Positions 33,404 through 41,510 of a stretch of DNA of 64,000 bases are shown in pieces; within the stretch, counting starts at the first letter, position 1; every line of letters starts with the position of its first letter. Where the stretch lies: positions 868,001 through 932,000 of the forward strand of contig CBDDCQ010000006.1 in NCBI GenBank assembly GCA_965226285.1, read 5' to 3'. A model generated the notes under the pieces. The model did not search any database. It saw nothing but the letters and a program-made list of their open reading frames with translations, and had not been told where the DNA came from. This DNA comes from CBDDCQ01 sp965226285 (GTDB taxonomy: Bacteria > Bacteroidota > Bacteroidia > Flavobacteriales > Ichthyobacteriaceae). Made by a program: the position numbers and the translations under genes.

Positions 33404-33873
33404 TTATAAAAATTTTTACACCAACTATTTTTTGCTTTTACTTGCCATTTGCTTTCCAAATCTGATTTATATCGTATGGTATTATCAAATATTATAGTAT
33501 TATCTTGAATTGTTTTTTTGATTTGAGATGATGGACATGTTTTGATTTCATTATTAATCTTATAGGCTAATATCATTCTATCAAATAGATTTAAATTATA
33601 TTTTTTTTCTAATTCTTTCATAAAATTGATAAGAGTATCTATCGAACATCCTGTAACTTCTTGAGTGCTTTCATTTGCTGCTACTATAATAAATCTACTA
33701 AAAAGTATCTTTACTCCAGCTATAATATCATTGTAATGTGCTTGCCAAGATGAAACAAATCGTTCTAAATCTAAGGTGATATTATGGCATTGCATCTGGG
33801 TAAATTCAGAGTGAGAACTTTGAAAAATCCATAATCTGGAATTATTGGCAAGGGTGTCAAATTTAACTAACAT
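33400..33873 (-). CDS. Conserved Bacteroidota protein (annotated 'ABC transporter ATPase')
   Basis: The 157-residue protein has the pattern F..L...SR.WIFQSSHSEFT, FVSSWQAHYNDI, RFIIVAANESTQEVTGCSID and MKELEKKYNLNLFDRM. I know this set from a small family conserved in Bacteroidota that databases often call ABC transporter ATPase although no Walker motifs exist. Its real role is unknown. It shares a 4-base overlap with the GH3 fusion gene downstream, so the two are co-expressed. Confidence 0.75.
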   Translation of the reverse strand: MLVKFDTLANNSRLWIFQSSHSEFTQMQCHNITLDLERFVSSWQAHYNDIIAGVKILFSRFIIVAANESTQEVTGCSIDTLINFMKELEKKYNLNLFDRMILAYKINNEIKTCPSSQIKKTIQDNTIIFDNTIRYKSDLESKWQVKAKNSWCKNFYK

Positions 33874-33979
33874 TACTTACTTGAGATTAAGTGATTTTAA
33901 CAACTTGCAGGTACAGAAATAAAACTTGATTACACTATAATTTAAAAATAAAAATCAATTCAAATTCGAATACCCATAG

Positions 33980-34051
33980 TAGCCCATAGGAGAATCGAAC
34001 TCCTGTTTCAAGGATGAAAACCTTGTGTCCTAACCACTAGACGAATGGGCC
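33980..34051 (-). tRNA. tRNA-Glu (anticodon TTC), copy 1
   Basis: Seventy-two bases fold as a cloverleaf: acceptor GGCCCAT / ATGGGCT, anticodon stem CAAGG / CCTTG with loop TTTTCAT (anticodon TTC), and T-arm with GTTCGATTC. The discriminator is A. No CCA is encoded. The sequence is identical to the copy at 34367-34438. Confidence 0.95.
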
Positions 34052-34069
34052 AAAAAAGTTAACTCAATC

Positions 34070-34324
34070 TTATGATAGTCCTAAGATATGTTTACTTAAC
34101 TTAGACTTCAAATTAGCTGCTTTATTATTGTGTATAATATTCTTTTTAGCTAATTTATCAATCATAGAAACTACAGAAGGGAATAATTGCTCAGCTTCAC
34201 TTTTTGCTGTCATTAATTTTAACTTCTTTATAGCATTACGAGTAGTTTTATGATAATATTTATTTCTAACACGCTTTTTCTCGTTCGACCTTATTCTCTT
34301 TAAAGCAGACTTATGATTAGCCAT
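34070..34324 (-). CDS. rpsT: 30S ribosomal protein bS20
   Basis: The 84-residue basic protein starts MANHKSALKRIRSNEKKRVRNKYY and contains the bS20 helical core (TRNAIKKLKLM, KGIIHNNKAAN-type segment IIHNNKAANLKSKLSKHI). It binds 16S rRNA helices in the small subunit. It lies between two identical tRNA-Glu genes on the same strand, probably in one transcript. Confidence 0.96.
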   Translation of the reverse strand: MANHKSALKRIRSNEKKRVRNKYYHKTTRNAIKKLKLMTAKSEAEQLFPSVVSMIDKLAKKNIIHNNKAANLKSKLSKHILGLS

Positions 34325-34366
34325 ATATTTATATTTTTATAATATTTTTAAAAAGTTTAATTTTCG

Positions 34367-34438
34367 TAGCCCATAGGAGAATCGAACTCCTGTTTCAAGG
34401 ATGAAAACCTTGTGTCCTAACCACTAGACGAATGGGCC
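34367..34438 (-). tRNA. tRNA-Glu (anticodon TTC), copy 2
   Basis: Same 72-base cloverleaf as 33980-34051, with anticodon TTC. It lies 42 bases upstream of rpsT on the minus strand, so the order of transcription is tRNA-Glu, rpsT, tRNA-Glu. Confidence 0.95.
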
Positions 34439-34501
34439 ATCATAAAAATTCGGCTGCAAATTTAACATTAAATTGTTATAATAAAAGTAAAATTTATTTT
34501 T

Positions 34502-34535
34502 TTGTATGGATAAATTTTGTTTTATCTTAAATTTG
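34502..34535 (+). promoter_or_regulatory. lysA promoter
   Basis: TTG (34502-34504) and TAAATTTG (34528-34535) are 23 bases apart, within the Bacteroidota range. Transcription from about 34541 would exclude the in-frame ATG at 34506 and supports the start at 34581. Confidence 0.6.
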
Positions 34536-34580
34536 CTTTCAAATTACATATTTTTTAAATTAATATTTCAGAAAAAAATA

Positions 34581-35783
34581 ATGAAAAATAGTGAGTTATT
34601 AAATTTGGTAGAAAAATATAAGGCACCTTTATATGTATATGATATAGGTGTAATGTCCGATAAGTTAGATAAAATAAGAAAAGCGTTTTCAGGAATTGAT
34701 GAATTACAGATATACTACGCTTGTAAGGCATTGTCAAATATCAATATACTAAAGTTTTTTAAGGGTTCAAATACGGGTTTAGATGTCGTTTCTATTCAAG
34801 AGGTTATGCTCGGTGTGAGGGCTGGTTTTGCTAGTGATGCTATAAGTTTTACACCTAATGGAGTATCTATAGAAGAAATAGATAAAGCAGTAGAAATGGG
34901 AGTGAAAATAAATATTGATAATCTTTACTTATTAAACGAGTTTGGTAAAAAATATTCTAATATACCTATATGTATTCGTATTAATCCACATATTATGACG
35001 GGAGGTAACTCTAAAATATCGGTAGGACATATAGATTCTAAATTTGGAATATCTACTCATTATATTCAAGAGGTAAAGGAAGTAGTTGGTAGATATGGCA
35101 TAAGGGTAGAAGGTGTACACATGCACACGGGCTCTGATATTTTAAATATAGATGCTTTTTTGAAAGGAATAGAGGTACTGTTAGAGGTAGTTACGAAATT
35201 TGATGAGTTGGAATATATCAATTTAGGCAGTGGATTTAAAGTAGCTTATAAGCCTAATGATGTGATTACAGATATGGATTTATTAGGTAATAAATTGACA
35301 AAAAGACTTCAAGAATTTTTTGTATCGTATGGAAAAAAACTTACAGTAGTATTTGAACCAGGTAAGTTTTTAGTAAGTGAATCAGGGGTATTTCTAACAA
35401 GGGTAAATTCTATTAAACCTACACCTACGGCTATATTTGTTCATCTAGATACAGGGTTTAATCATCTGATTAGACCTATGTATTACGATGCTTATCACGA
35501 TGTTGAGAATATATCTAATCAAGGAAAATCAAAAGAAATTTATAATTTGGTAGGGTATATTTGTGAAACGGATACTTTTGCAACAAATAGGCTATTGAGT
35601 GAGGTAAGTGTAGGGGATGTATTGGCGTTCAAAAATGCAGGAGCATATTGTTTTTCTATGGCATCTAATTACAATTCCCGTTATCGCCCTGCAGAAGTAA
35701 TGATATACAATGGTAAAGATTATTTAATAAGACAAAGGGAAAATTTTGAAGATTTATTAAAAAAACAGATAGATGTTTTGTAG
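34581..35783 (+). CDS. lysA: Diaminopimelate decarboxylase
   Basis: Starting at 34581 gives 400 residues beginning MKNSELLNLVEKYKAPLYVYD, the normal LysA N-terminus. An upstream ATG at 34506 would add 25 hydrophobic residues and lies before the likely transcription start. The PLP lysine is in YYACKALSN (K49), and the glycine-rich phosphate loop is HMHTGSDI and NLGSGFKV. The C-terminal CETDTFATNRLLSEVSVGDVL and GAYCFSMASNYNSRYRPAEV bear the dimer-interface cysteine and tyrosine. The enzyme makes L-lysine from meso-DAP in the cytoplasm. Confidence 0.95.
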   Translation: MKNSELLNLVEKYKAPLYVYDIGVMSDKLDKIRKAFSGIDELQIYYACKALSNINILKFFKGSNTGLDVVSIQEVMLGVRAGFASDAISFTPNGVSIEEIDKAVEMGVKINIDNLYLLNEFGKKYSNIPICIRINPHIMTGGNSKISVGHIDSKFGISTHYIQEVKEVVGRYGIRVEGVHMHTGSDILNIDAFLKGIEVLLEVVTKFDELEYINLGSGFKVAYKPNDVITDMDLLGNKLTKRLQEFFVSYGKKLTVVFEPGKFLVSESGVFLTRVNSIKPTPTAIFVHLDTGFNHLIRPMYYDAYHDVENISNQGKSKEIYNLVGYICETDTFATNRLLSEVSVGDVLAFKNAGAYCFSMASNYNSRYRPAEVMIYNGKDYLIRQRENFEDLLKKQIDVL

Positions 35784-36194
35784 TTTTTACCTAGAAAACA
35801 CAAGTTATTAATTTTTAATATATTATATTGCAACGATCTTGAATGGTACTTTTTTGGTAGAAAAAGTAAAAACGGAATTTACACTTTCTTTGCAAAGTAC
35901 AGGGAATACCCCCCGTATATATTAGCAGAACCCTTGTATTAGCTTAGTTACAAATACATTTGTACCCTTTTTTTACTACCAAAATTTTAAATTTTTGCAT
36001 TTTTTGGCTCATTTTTAAATAAAAAGCCTCTTTTTTCATCTTCAAAAGTAAAGGCAATTCAAACGAGATTATCAAGGTTTCTTTGCTCTTTTCCAAAGAT
36101 TCTCTTCTTTATCTTTACTAAAATTAATATTTTTTTATTTTTAAACTAATTATTTTATTATTCGGATATAAAAAAAACTATTCCTAATTAACAA
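35784..36194. other. Gene-free gap with an orphan promoter-like site
   Basis: No plausible gene is present. TTG (35934-35936) and TACATTTG (35955-35962) are 18 bases apart and match the Bacteroidota promoter on the plus strand, yet nothing but T-rich sequence and the 3' end of recF (opposite strand) follows. The motif TGCAACGATCTT is at 35828-35839. Loose inverted repeats (TTTTTTGGTAG near 35853, CTACCAAAA near 35978) flank the region. Confidence 0.35.
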
Positions 36195-37274
36195 TTAAAG
36201 TTCAAATATTTTATAGTGATTACCTATTTTTTCCATAATTTCACTCATTCTATCATGGTGGGTATCTGATATAAAAATTTGGTTGAAATGTTTTTGACCC
36301 ACAAGTTTTATAATTTGTTCTACTCTGTGTTTGTCTAACTTATCAAATATATCGTCTAAAAGTAGAATAGGAGCAAAACCTCTCAATGATTTGATAATTT
36401 CAAATTTAGCTAATTTTAAGGCAATTAAAAAAGATTTTTGTTGTCCTTGTGAGCTATTTTTTTTGATGCTGAATTCATCTATTTCAAATATAAAATCGTC
36501 TTTGTGTACACCCTTAGTTGTATATTGAGCATCTAAATCTATTTGAAAGCTATCTTTTTGTAATACTTTAATCTCACCAGTGTTCAAATGACTTTGATAG
36601 ATTATATCTACTTTTTCTTTTCCCTGTGAAATTATCTTATAAGTATTTGTAAAGATAGGGGATAATTTTTCTATAAATTCACCTCTTTTTTTATGAATAT
36701 AATTAACATAGGGGACAATTTGATTATTATATGCTTCTAATGTATTGGCATCAAAGGTTTTATTGATATGAAAAAATTTGAGTAAACTATTGCGTTGCGC
36801 TAATATTTTATTGTGCTCTATCAAGTTTTTTAGGTATTTTGTATCAGTTTGTGATAGGATACTGTCTATAAATTTTCTACGTGTATCGCTACCTTCTACT
36901 ATCAAATCTCTATCAGAAGGTGAGACAATGACTATAGGAAGTGTTCCAATATGATCAGAGAATTTTTTATAGGTTTTATTATTTTTTTTGATAACTTTTT
37001 TTTGCCCTTTTTTCAATCCACAAAATATGCGCTCTTGCTTATTATTGATTTGATAAATTCCCTCTAATACAAAAAAATCTTCTCCTCTGGTAATATTTTT
37101 TGCATCTATAGTATTGAAGTAACTCTTGCAAAAAGACAGATAGTATATGGCATCTAGTATATTGGTTTTACCTACTCCATTATTTCCTGTAAAACAGTTG
37201 ATTTTATTGGATAATTCAAAATACTTTGATTTGATATTTTTAAAATTTGAAATATGTAATTTTTTTAAAAACAT
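36195..37274 (-). CDS. recF: DNA replication and repair protein RecF
   Basis: The 359-residue SMC-like ATPase loads RecA at gaps. Walker A is GNNGVGKTN (about 29-37), the ABC signature region is SQGQQKSFLIALKLA and Walker B is PILLLDDIFDKLD. The length is standard. The gene ends a minus-strand run, 15 bases after ftsE. Confidence 0.95.
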   Translation of the reverse strand: MFLKKLHISNFKNIKSKYFELSNKINCFTGNNGVGKTNILDAIYYLSFCKSYFNTIDAKNITRGEDFFVLEGIYQINNKQERIFCGLKKGQKKVIKKNNKTYKKFSDHIGTLPIVIVSPSDRDLIVEGSDTRRKFIDSILSQTDTKYLKNLIEHNKILAQRNSLLKFFHINKTFDANTLEAYNNQIVPYVNYIHKKRGEFIEKLSPIFTNTYKIISQGKEKVDIIYQSHLNTGEIKVLQKDSFQIDLDAQYTTKGVHKDDFIFEIDEFSIKKNSSQGQQKSFLIALKLAKFEIIKSLRGFAPILLLDDIFDKLDKHRVEQIIKLVGQKHFNQIFISDTHHDRMSEIMEKIGNHYKIFEL

Positions 37275-37289
37275 TTAGTTTCTTATAAC

Positions 37290-37973
37290 TTATAATATAA
37301 ATGTTGTCTTAGTTTCAGATATACTTAGTCCTTCACACAAGAGTATTTTATGTTGGAATTTAGAGATAAGAGGATAATCATGTGTGGACATTAGAATAGA
37401 CTTGCCTTTTTGGTGAATATCTTGTAATATGAGCATAATTTCTTCGGAGGTTTTAGGATCTAGATTTCCCGTAGGTTCATCTACTATGATAAATGGAGGA
37501 TCGTTTAGTAACGCTCTTGCAATTACTACTCTTTGTTGCTCTCCTCCAGAGAGTTCAAAAGATTTTTTATATACGGCATTTTCCATATTTACCATAGAGA
37601 GTACTTCAAGTATTCGGTTTTCTATCTTTTTTTTCTCTTTCCATCCTGTACATTTTAGCACAAATTTTAAATTTTCATAAATATTTCTATCTGTAAGTAA
37701 TTGAAAATCTTGGAATACAATGCCTATTTGTCTTCTTAATTTATGTATTTTAGATTGCTTTATTTTTCTCATATCAAAATCAAGCACTTTGCAGTATCCT
37801 TGATAAAATGGTAAATCACCATATAAGGTTTTTACTAAACTACTTTTGCCACTACCAGACTTACCTACTAAATAGAAAAAATCTCCACTATTAATCTCTA
37901 AGTTGATATTCGATAGAATTAAATGATTTCCTTGACAGATAGAGGCATTCTTTAAAAGTACTATATTTTTCAT
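37290..37973 (-). CDS. ftsE: Cell-division ABC ATPase FtsE
   Basis: The 227-residue ABC ATPase has Walker A GKSGSGKSS, the Q-loop in VFQDFQLLTDRNIYENL, signature LSGGEQQR and Walker B FIIVDEPTGNLDP. The ftsE-type phrase RNIYENLKFVLK is diagnostic of this subgroup in Bacteroidota. With FtsX (not in this window) it activates peptidoglycan hydrolases at the septum. It starts directly after the hflX stop, with no spacer. Confidence 0.87.
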   Translation of the reverse strand: MKNIVLLKNASICQGNHLILSNINLEINSGDFFYLVGKSGSGKSSLVKTLYGDLPFYQGYCKVLDFDMRKIKQSKIHKLRRQIGIVFQDFQLLTDRNIYENLKFVLKCTGWKEKKKIENRILEVLSMVNMENAVYKKSFELSGGEQQRVVIARALLNDPPFIIVDEPTGNLDPKTSEEIMLILQDIHQKGKSILMSTHDYPLISKFQHKILLCEGLSISETKTTFIL

Positions 37974-39194
37974 CTAATTTTTGATATTCCCTTGTTCATC
38001 ATAGTTAAAATATAAATAATCGTTATAAGGAAAACGCTTTTGATGAATTTCCTTTATCTTACTGTATAGTTCGTTTTTTAGGTTTTCTATATTTTGTTTT
38101 TTGGTCGCTGATATAAATAAACTATTGTTATTAGTTTTTGTGAGCCACATTTTTTCTAATTCCTCGAGAGAGTAGTTTTCTTTTGTTTTTAGTGTGAGAT
38201 CATCTTTATCTTTTTTCTCAAATGTAAAATTATCTATTTTATTAAATATCATGAGCATAGGTTTATTTATAACTTCTATTTCAGTTAATATTTTATTTAC
38301 AGATGTTATATGATCTTCAAAATTAGGATGAGAAATATCTACGATGTGTAAAAGTAAATCAGCCTCTCTAACTTCATCTAAAGTAGATTTAAATGATTCT
38401 ACCAGTTGAGTAGGGAGTTTGCGAATAAAACCTACAGTATCGGTCATCAGAAAGGGGATATTTTCTATTACGATCTTTCTTACAGTAGTATCTAAGGTTG
38501 CAAATAGTTTATTTTCTGCTAATATATTGGTTTTTCCCATTAAGTTCATTAGTGTAGATTTACCTACATTGGTATAGCCTATTAGGGATACTCTTACCAT
38601 TTTACCTCTATTTTTTCTCTGCATTGACATTTGTTTGTCTATGGCTTTAAGTTTGTTCTTTAGCAAAGATATTTTGTTTACAATAATTCTTCGGTCAGTT
38701 TCTATTTGCGTTTCACCCGGACCTCTCATACCTATTCCTCCTTTTTGTCTTTCTAAGTGCGTCCACATTCTTGTAAGGCGAGGTAAAATGTATTGGTATT
38801 GTGCTAGTTCTACTTGAGTACATGCATAAGAAGTAGATGCTCTTTGAGAAAAAATATCTAAAATAAGGTTCGTTCTATCTAATACTTTGCAGTCGAGAAT
38901 TTTTTCTATGTTCCGTAATTGGATAGCTGATAGTTCATCGTCGAATATGGCAATACCTATTTGGTTTTGAGCAATAAATTCTTTAATTTCATTGATTTTT
39001 CCTGTACCTATAAAGGTCTTAGGATGAGGGATATTTAATTTTTGGATAAATCTTTTTACAGGCTTAGCTCCGGCGGTGTAGGTCAAAAAATCTAATTCAT
39101 CTAAATATTCGTTACATTTTGCCTCATTTTGATGGTGGGTAACGATCCCAATCAAGACAGCTTTATCGTATTTTAGTTCTTTTTTTTCTATCAT
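37974..39194 (-). CDS. hflX: Ribosome-associated GTPase HflX
   Basis: The 406-residue protein has the HflX N-terminal domain (ETQIETDRRIIVNKIS, GPGETQ preceded by QKGGIGMRGP) and a GTPase domain with G1 GYTNVGKST, G3 DTVGFIRKLP and G4 NKID. HflX splits stalled or heat-damaged ribosomes. It lies between nadD (29 bases upstream) and ftsE (adjacent), in one minus-strand transcription unit. Confidence 0.95.
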   Translation of the reverse strand: MIEKKELKYDKAVLIGIVTHHQNEAKCNEYLDELDFLTYTAGAKPVKRFIQKLNIPHPKTFIGTGKINEIKEFIAQNQIGIAIFDDELSAIQLRNIEKILDCKVLDRTNLILDIFSQRASTSYACTQVELAQYQYILPRLTRMWTHLERQKGGIGMRGPGETQIETDRRIIVNKISLLKNKLKAIDKQMSMQRKNRGKMVRVSLIGYTNVGKSTLMNLMGKTNILAENKLFATLDTTVRKIVIENIPFLMTDTVGFIRKLPTQLVESFKSTLDEVREADLLLHIVDISHPNFEDHITSVNKILTEIEVINKPMLMIFNKIDNFTFEKKDKDDLTLKTKENYSLEELEKMWLTKTNNNSLFISATKKQNIENLKNELYSKIKEIHQKRFPYNDYLYFNYDEQGNIKN

Positions 39195-39223
39195 TTTTCA
39201 GTCCATTAGAATAAGGTGTTTCT

Positions 39224-39802
39224 TTACTCTTTATAAAAATTTTTGTGCTTGATATAAGTCCAAACTTCTTTAGGTAACATAGGGCTTATATCTTTATTCT
39301 TTTTTATAGCGTCTCTTATAAATGAAGCAGATATCTCGATGATAGGCGCCTGCGTGATATGCACATTAGGGAATGCTTTTATAGATTTTTTTTGGGTAGA
39401 AGTAATTCTAGGATAGGTATATATATGATGGCTGTTTAAGATGTATTCATAGTTTTTCCACTTGTGTAGTGTTTCTAAATTATCTTGTCCCATAATGAGT
39501 GCAAAATTATTTTTAGGGTGTTTATCTATGAGATACATCAGTGTACGTGAAGTATAAGAAGGTTGTTCTAAATAAAACTCTACATCACTTGCTTTTATTT
39601 TATCTCGATGATTGATACTTCTATATACCATTTCTAACCTTTGGTAACCATCGAGTAAGGTCTCTTTTTTCTTTAGAGGGTTATGAGGTGTTACTACGAA
39701 CCATACTTCTTCCAAATCAGTATATTCTACCATGTAGTTTGCTATAATAAGATGACCTATATGTATGGGGTTGAATGTTCCAAAAAATAACCCTACTTTC
39801 AT
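39224..39802 (-). CDS. nadD: Nicotinate-nucleotide adenylyltransferase
   Basis: The 192-residue enzyme couples nicotinate mononucleotide with ATP in NAD synthesis. The nucleotidyltransferase motif GTFNPIHIGHL is at 9-19 and the second motif ISASFIRDAIKKNKDI near the end matches I[ST]xTxIR. Length is normal. It overlaps the mscS-type gene end by 4 bases (ATGA). Confidence 0.94.
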   Translation of the reverse strand: MKVGLFFGTFNPIHIGHLIIANYMVEYTDLEEVWFVVTPHNPLKKKETLLDGYQRLEMVYRSINHRDKIKASDVEFYLEQPSYTSRTLMYLIDKHPKNNFALIMGQDNLETLHKWKNYEYILNSHHIYTYPRITSTQKKSIKAFPNVHITQAPIIEISASFIRDAIKKNKDISPMLPKEVWTYIKHKNFYKE

Positions 39803-41049
39803 CTTTCGTTTGGCATGGCTTTAAATTGAAAGATTTCTAAATCAAAGTCTGGTACACAGCTTAATAGATGGTCTAAGATGTCGGATTGTATTTTCTCGTA
39901 GTTTACCCATTCTGTATCTTTACAAAAGCAGTAAATTTCCAGAGGTATGCCCTCTGAAGTAGGTTGTAATAGTCTTACCATTAAAGTTTCTCTTTGGCTA
40001 ATCTGAGAGTGGTTTTTCAGGTAGAGCTCAGCATAACTTCTAAATAGTCCTATATTGGTTAGATTTCTACCATTGATAGCAAACTCTTTATTGGCATTAG
40101 TTTTATAATTATAGTTTTCAATTTCTTCTTCTTTTTGTGATATAAAGTTTTTTAAAAGTTCATATTGTTTAAATTTATGAAGTATCTCTTTGTTACAAAA
40201 TTTAATGGAAGTAGCATCTATATTGATGTATTTTTTGATGCGCCTTACTTTGCTATGTTCCATACCTTTCCAGTTTTTTACGCTAGAGTTAGTGATTATA
40301 GAGGTAGGAACGGAGCTGATGGTTTTATCCCAGTTTTGTATTTTGGTAGAAAACAAATTAATTTCTAAGATGGTTCCATCAGTATTATATTGTGGCAGAC
40401 TTACCCAATCACCTACTTTTATAGTTTTAGAAAATGCTATTTGGATGCTAGATACAAAGCCCAATATAGTATCTTTAAATATAAGAAGTAGTACCGCTGC
40501 AATAGCTCCTAAACTGGCAAATATAGTTTTAAGATTCACATCAGAGAGTATAGAGAAGAATAAAATACCTCCTATTACATAGATACTTATCTTTATCATC
40601 TGTGAGAACCCTTGTATCGCAATAGAGTTATAACTGTTTGCTTTCATATTAGATACCAATAAATCTAACGTTTTTTTGACAATATTAATAATGATGATGA
40701 GTACCCATATATCGATGATTTTATGAGCTATATCTAATAATAAGTCATAACCTGAAAAAAATACCTCTATGGTTTTTTCAGTGATAATTACAGGTATCAT
40801 ATATACTATTTGGTTAAATATTCCAGATTCTTTTAATTTATCATCCCAAGTAAATTTTGTCTTTTTTATAAGGGAGTTTAAAAATTTTAGTACAATTTTT
40901 TTTGCGATCAAATTAGTAAGTAAAAAAATAAGAATTACCCATAAGACACCTGTCCCAAAAACAATTTTTTCTGCTAAGTTATGATTTAGTCCGAGTTCTG
41001 TAAAAAATTTAAATAAAAACTGATTTAAATTATATTTATCAATAGCCAT
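39799..41049 (-). CDS. Mechanosensitive ion channel, MscS/YbdG family
   Basis: The 416-residue inner-membrane protein has about five membrane helices up to residue 210. The MscS pore helix and beta domain follow (AAVLLLIFKDTILGFVSSIQIAFSKTIKVGDWVSLPQYNTDGTILEINLFSTKIQNWDKTISSVPTS). The cytoplasmic end contains ETLMVRLLQPTSEGIPLEIYCF, typical of the YbdG-like subgroup. It protects against osmotic downshift. It heads the unit mscS-nadD-hflX-ftsE-recF. Confidence 0.88.
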   Translation of the reverse strand: MAIDKYNLNQFLFKFFTELGLNHNLAEKIVFGTGVLWVILIFLLTNLIAKKIVLKFLNSLIKKTKFTWDDKLKESGIFNQIVYMIPVIITEKTIEVFFSGYDLLLDIAHKIIDIWVLIIIINIVKKTLDLLVSNMKANSYNSIAIQGFSQMIKISIYVIGGILFFSILSDVNLKTIFASLGAIAAVLLLIFKDTILGFVSSIQIAFSKTIKVGDWVSLPQYNTDGTILEINLFSTKIQNWDKTISSVPTSIITNSSVKNWKGMEHSKVRRIKKYINIDATSIKFCNKEILHKFKQYELLKNFISQKEEEIENYNYKTNANKEFAINGRNLTNIGLFRSYAELYLKNHSQISQRETLMVRLLQPTSEGIPLEIYCFCKDTEWVNYEKIQSDILDHLLSCVPDFDLEIFQFKAMPNER

Positions 41050-41155
41050 TGATATTAAATTAACCTTTTAAAAATTACTGTTTGGCAAATTTATTAAATA
41101 TTTTTAATTGTACTGACTTTATTTTTTACACTCGTCTTAAAATTCTTTATAGTAA

Positions 41156-41434
41156 AATCCCCCTTTAAAAAGGGGAAAAAGGGGGATTTTATACGCAAAT
41201 TTGCAGAGCTTATTTTTTTCATTTAACCCCTTTTAATCCCCCTTTAAAAAGGGTAAAATCCTCTTTGTGTCGCTTAAAAGTGGTAAAATCCCCCTTAGTC
41301 CCCCTTTAAAAAGGGGGATTACATACGCAACTTGCTCTGTGTGTTTGTGCTATTGTCCATGTGGTAAAATTCCCCCTTTTTAAAGGGGGATTAAATACGT
41401 AGTGTTTGTGCTTCCCCCTTTAAAAAGGGGGATT
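41156..41434. repeat. Cluster of five CCCCCTTTAAAAAGGGGG palindromes
   Basis: Copies lie near 41156-41190, 41236-41255, 41300-41320, 41368-41393 and 41413-41434. Several are followed by a shared tail of the type TTTTATACGCAA or TTACATACGCAA. They fill the gap between the mechanosensitive channel gene and the 3' end of a surface lipoprotein gene. The same family is seen at 12.6, 14.2 and 45.3 kb. Confidence 0.85.
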
Positions 41435-41448
41435 TTATACGCAAAAAA

Positions 41449-41476
41449 GTAGAGACAAAAAATTTTTTGTCTCTAC
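41449..41476. terminator. Perfect 28-bp palindrome at the 3' end of a lipoprotein gene
   Basis: GTAGAGACAAAAAA (41449-41462) is followed directly by its reverse complement (41463-41476). It lies 35 bases after the stop of the gene at 41511-44939 and can end its transcript, but also belongs to a dispersed palindrome family (14178, 45209, 45370). Confidence 0.65.
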
Positions 41477-41510
41477 TGTCCCTATCCTCACCATAAATAA
41501 TTATTTTACC

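Noticed and set aside
34506..34580. Extended start of lysA
   Set aside because: The added residues are hydrophobic and not part of LysA, and the probable promoter places transcription after 34535.
41050..41510. A hidden gene among the C/G-rich palindromes
   Set aside because: All frames are broken by stops within the palindromes and no start or domain is visible.
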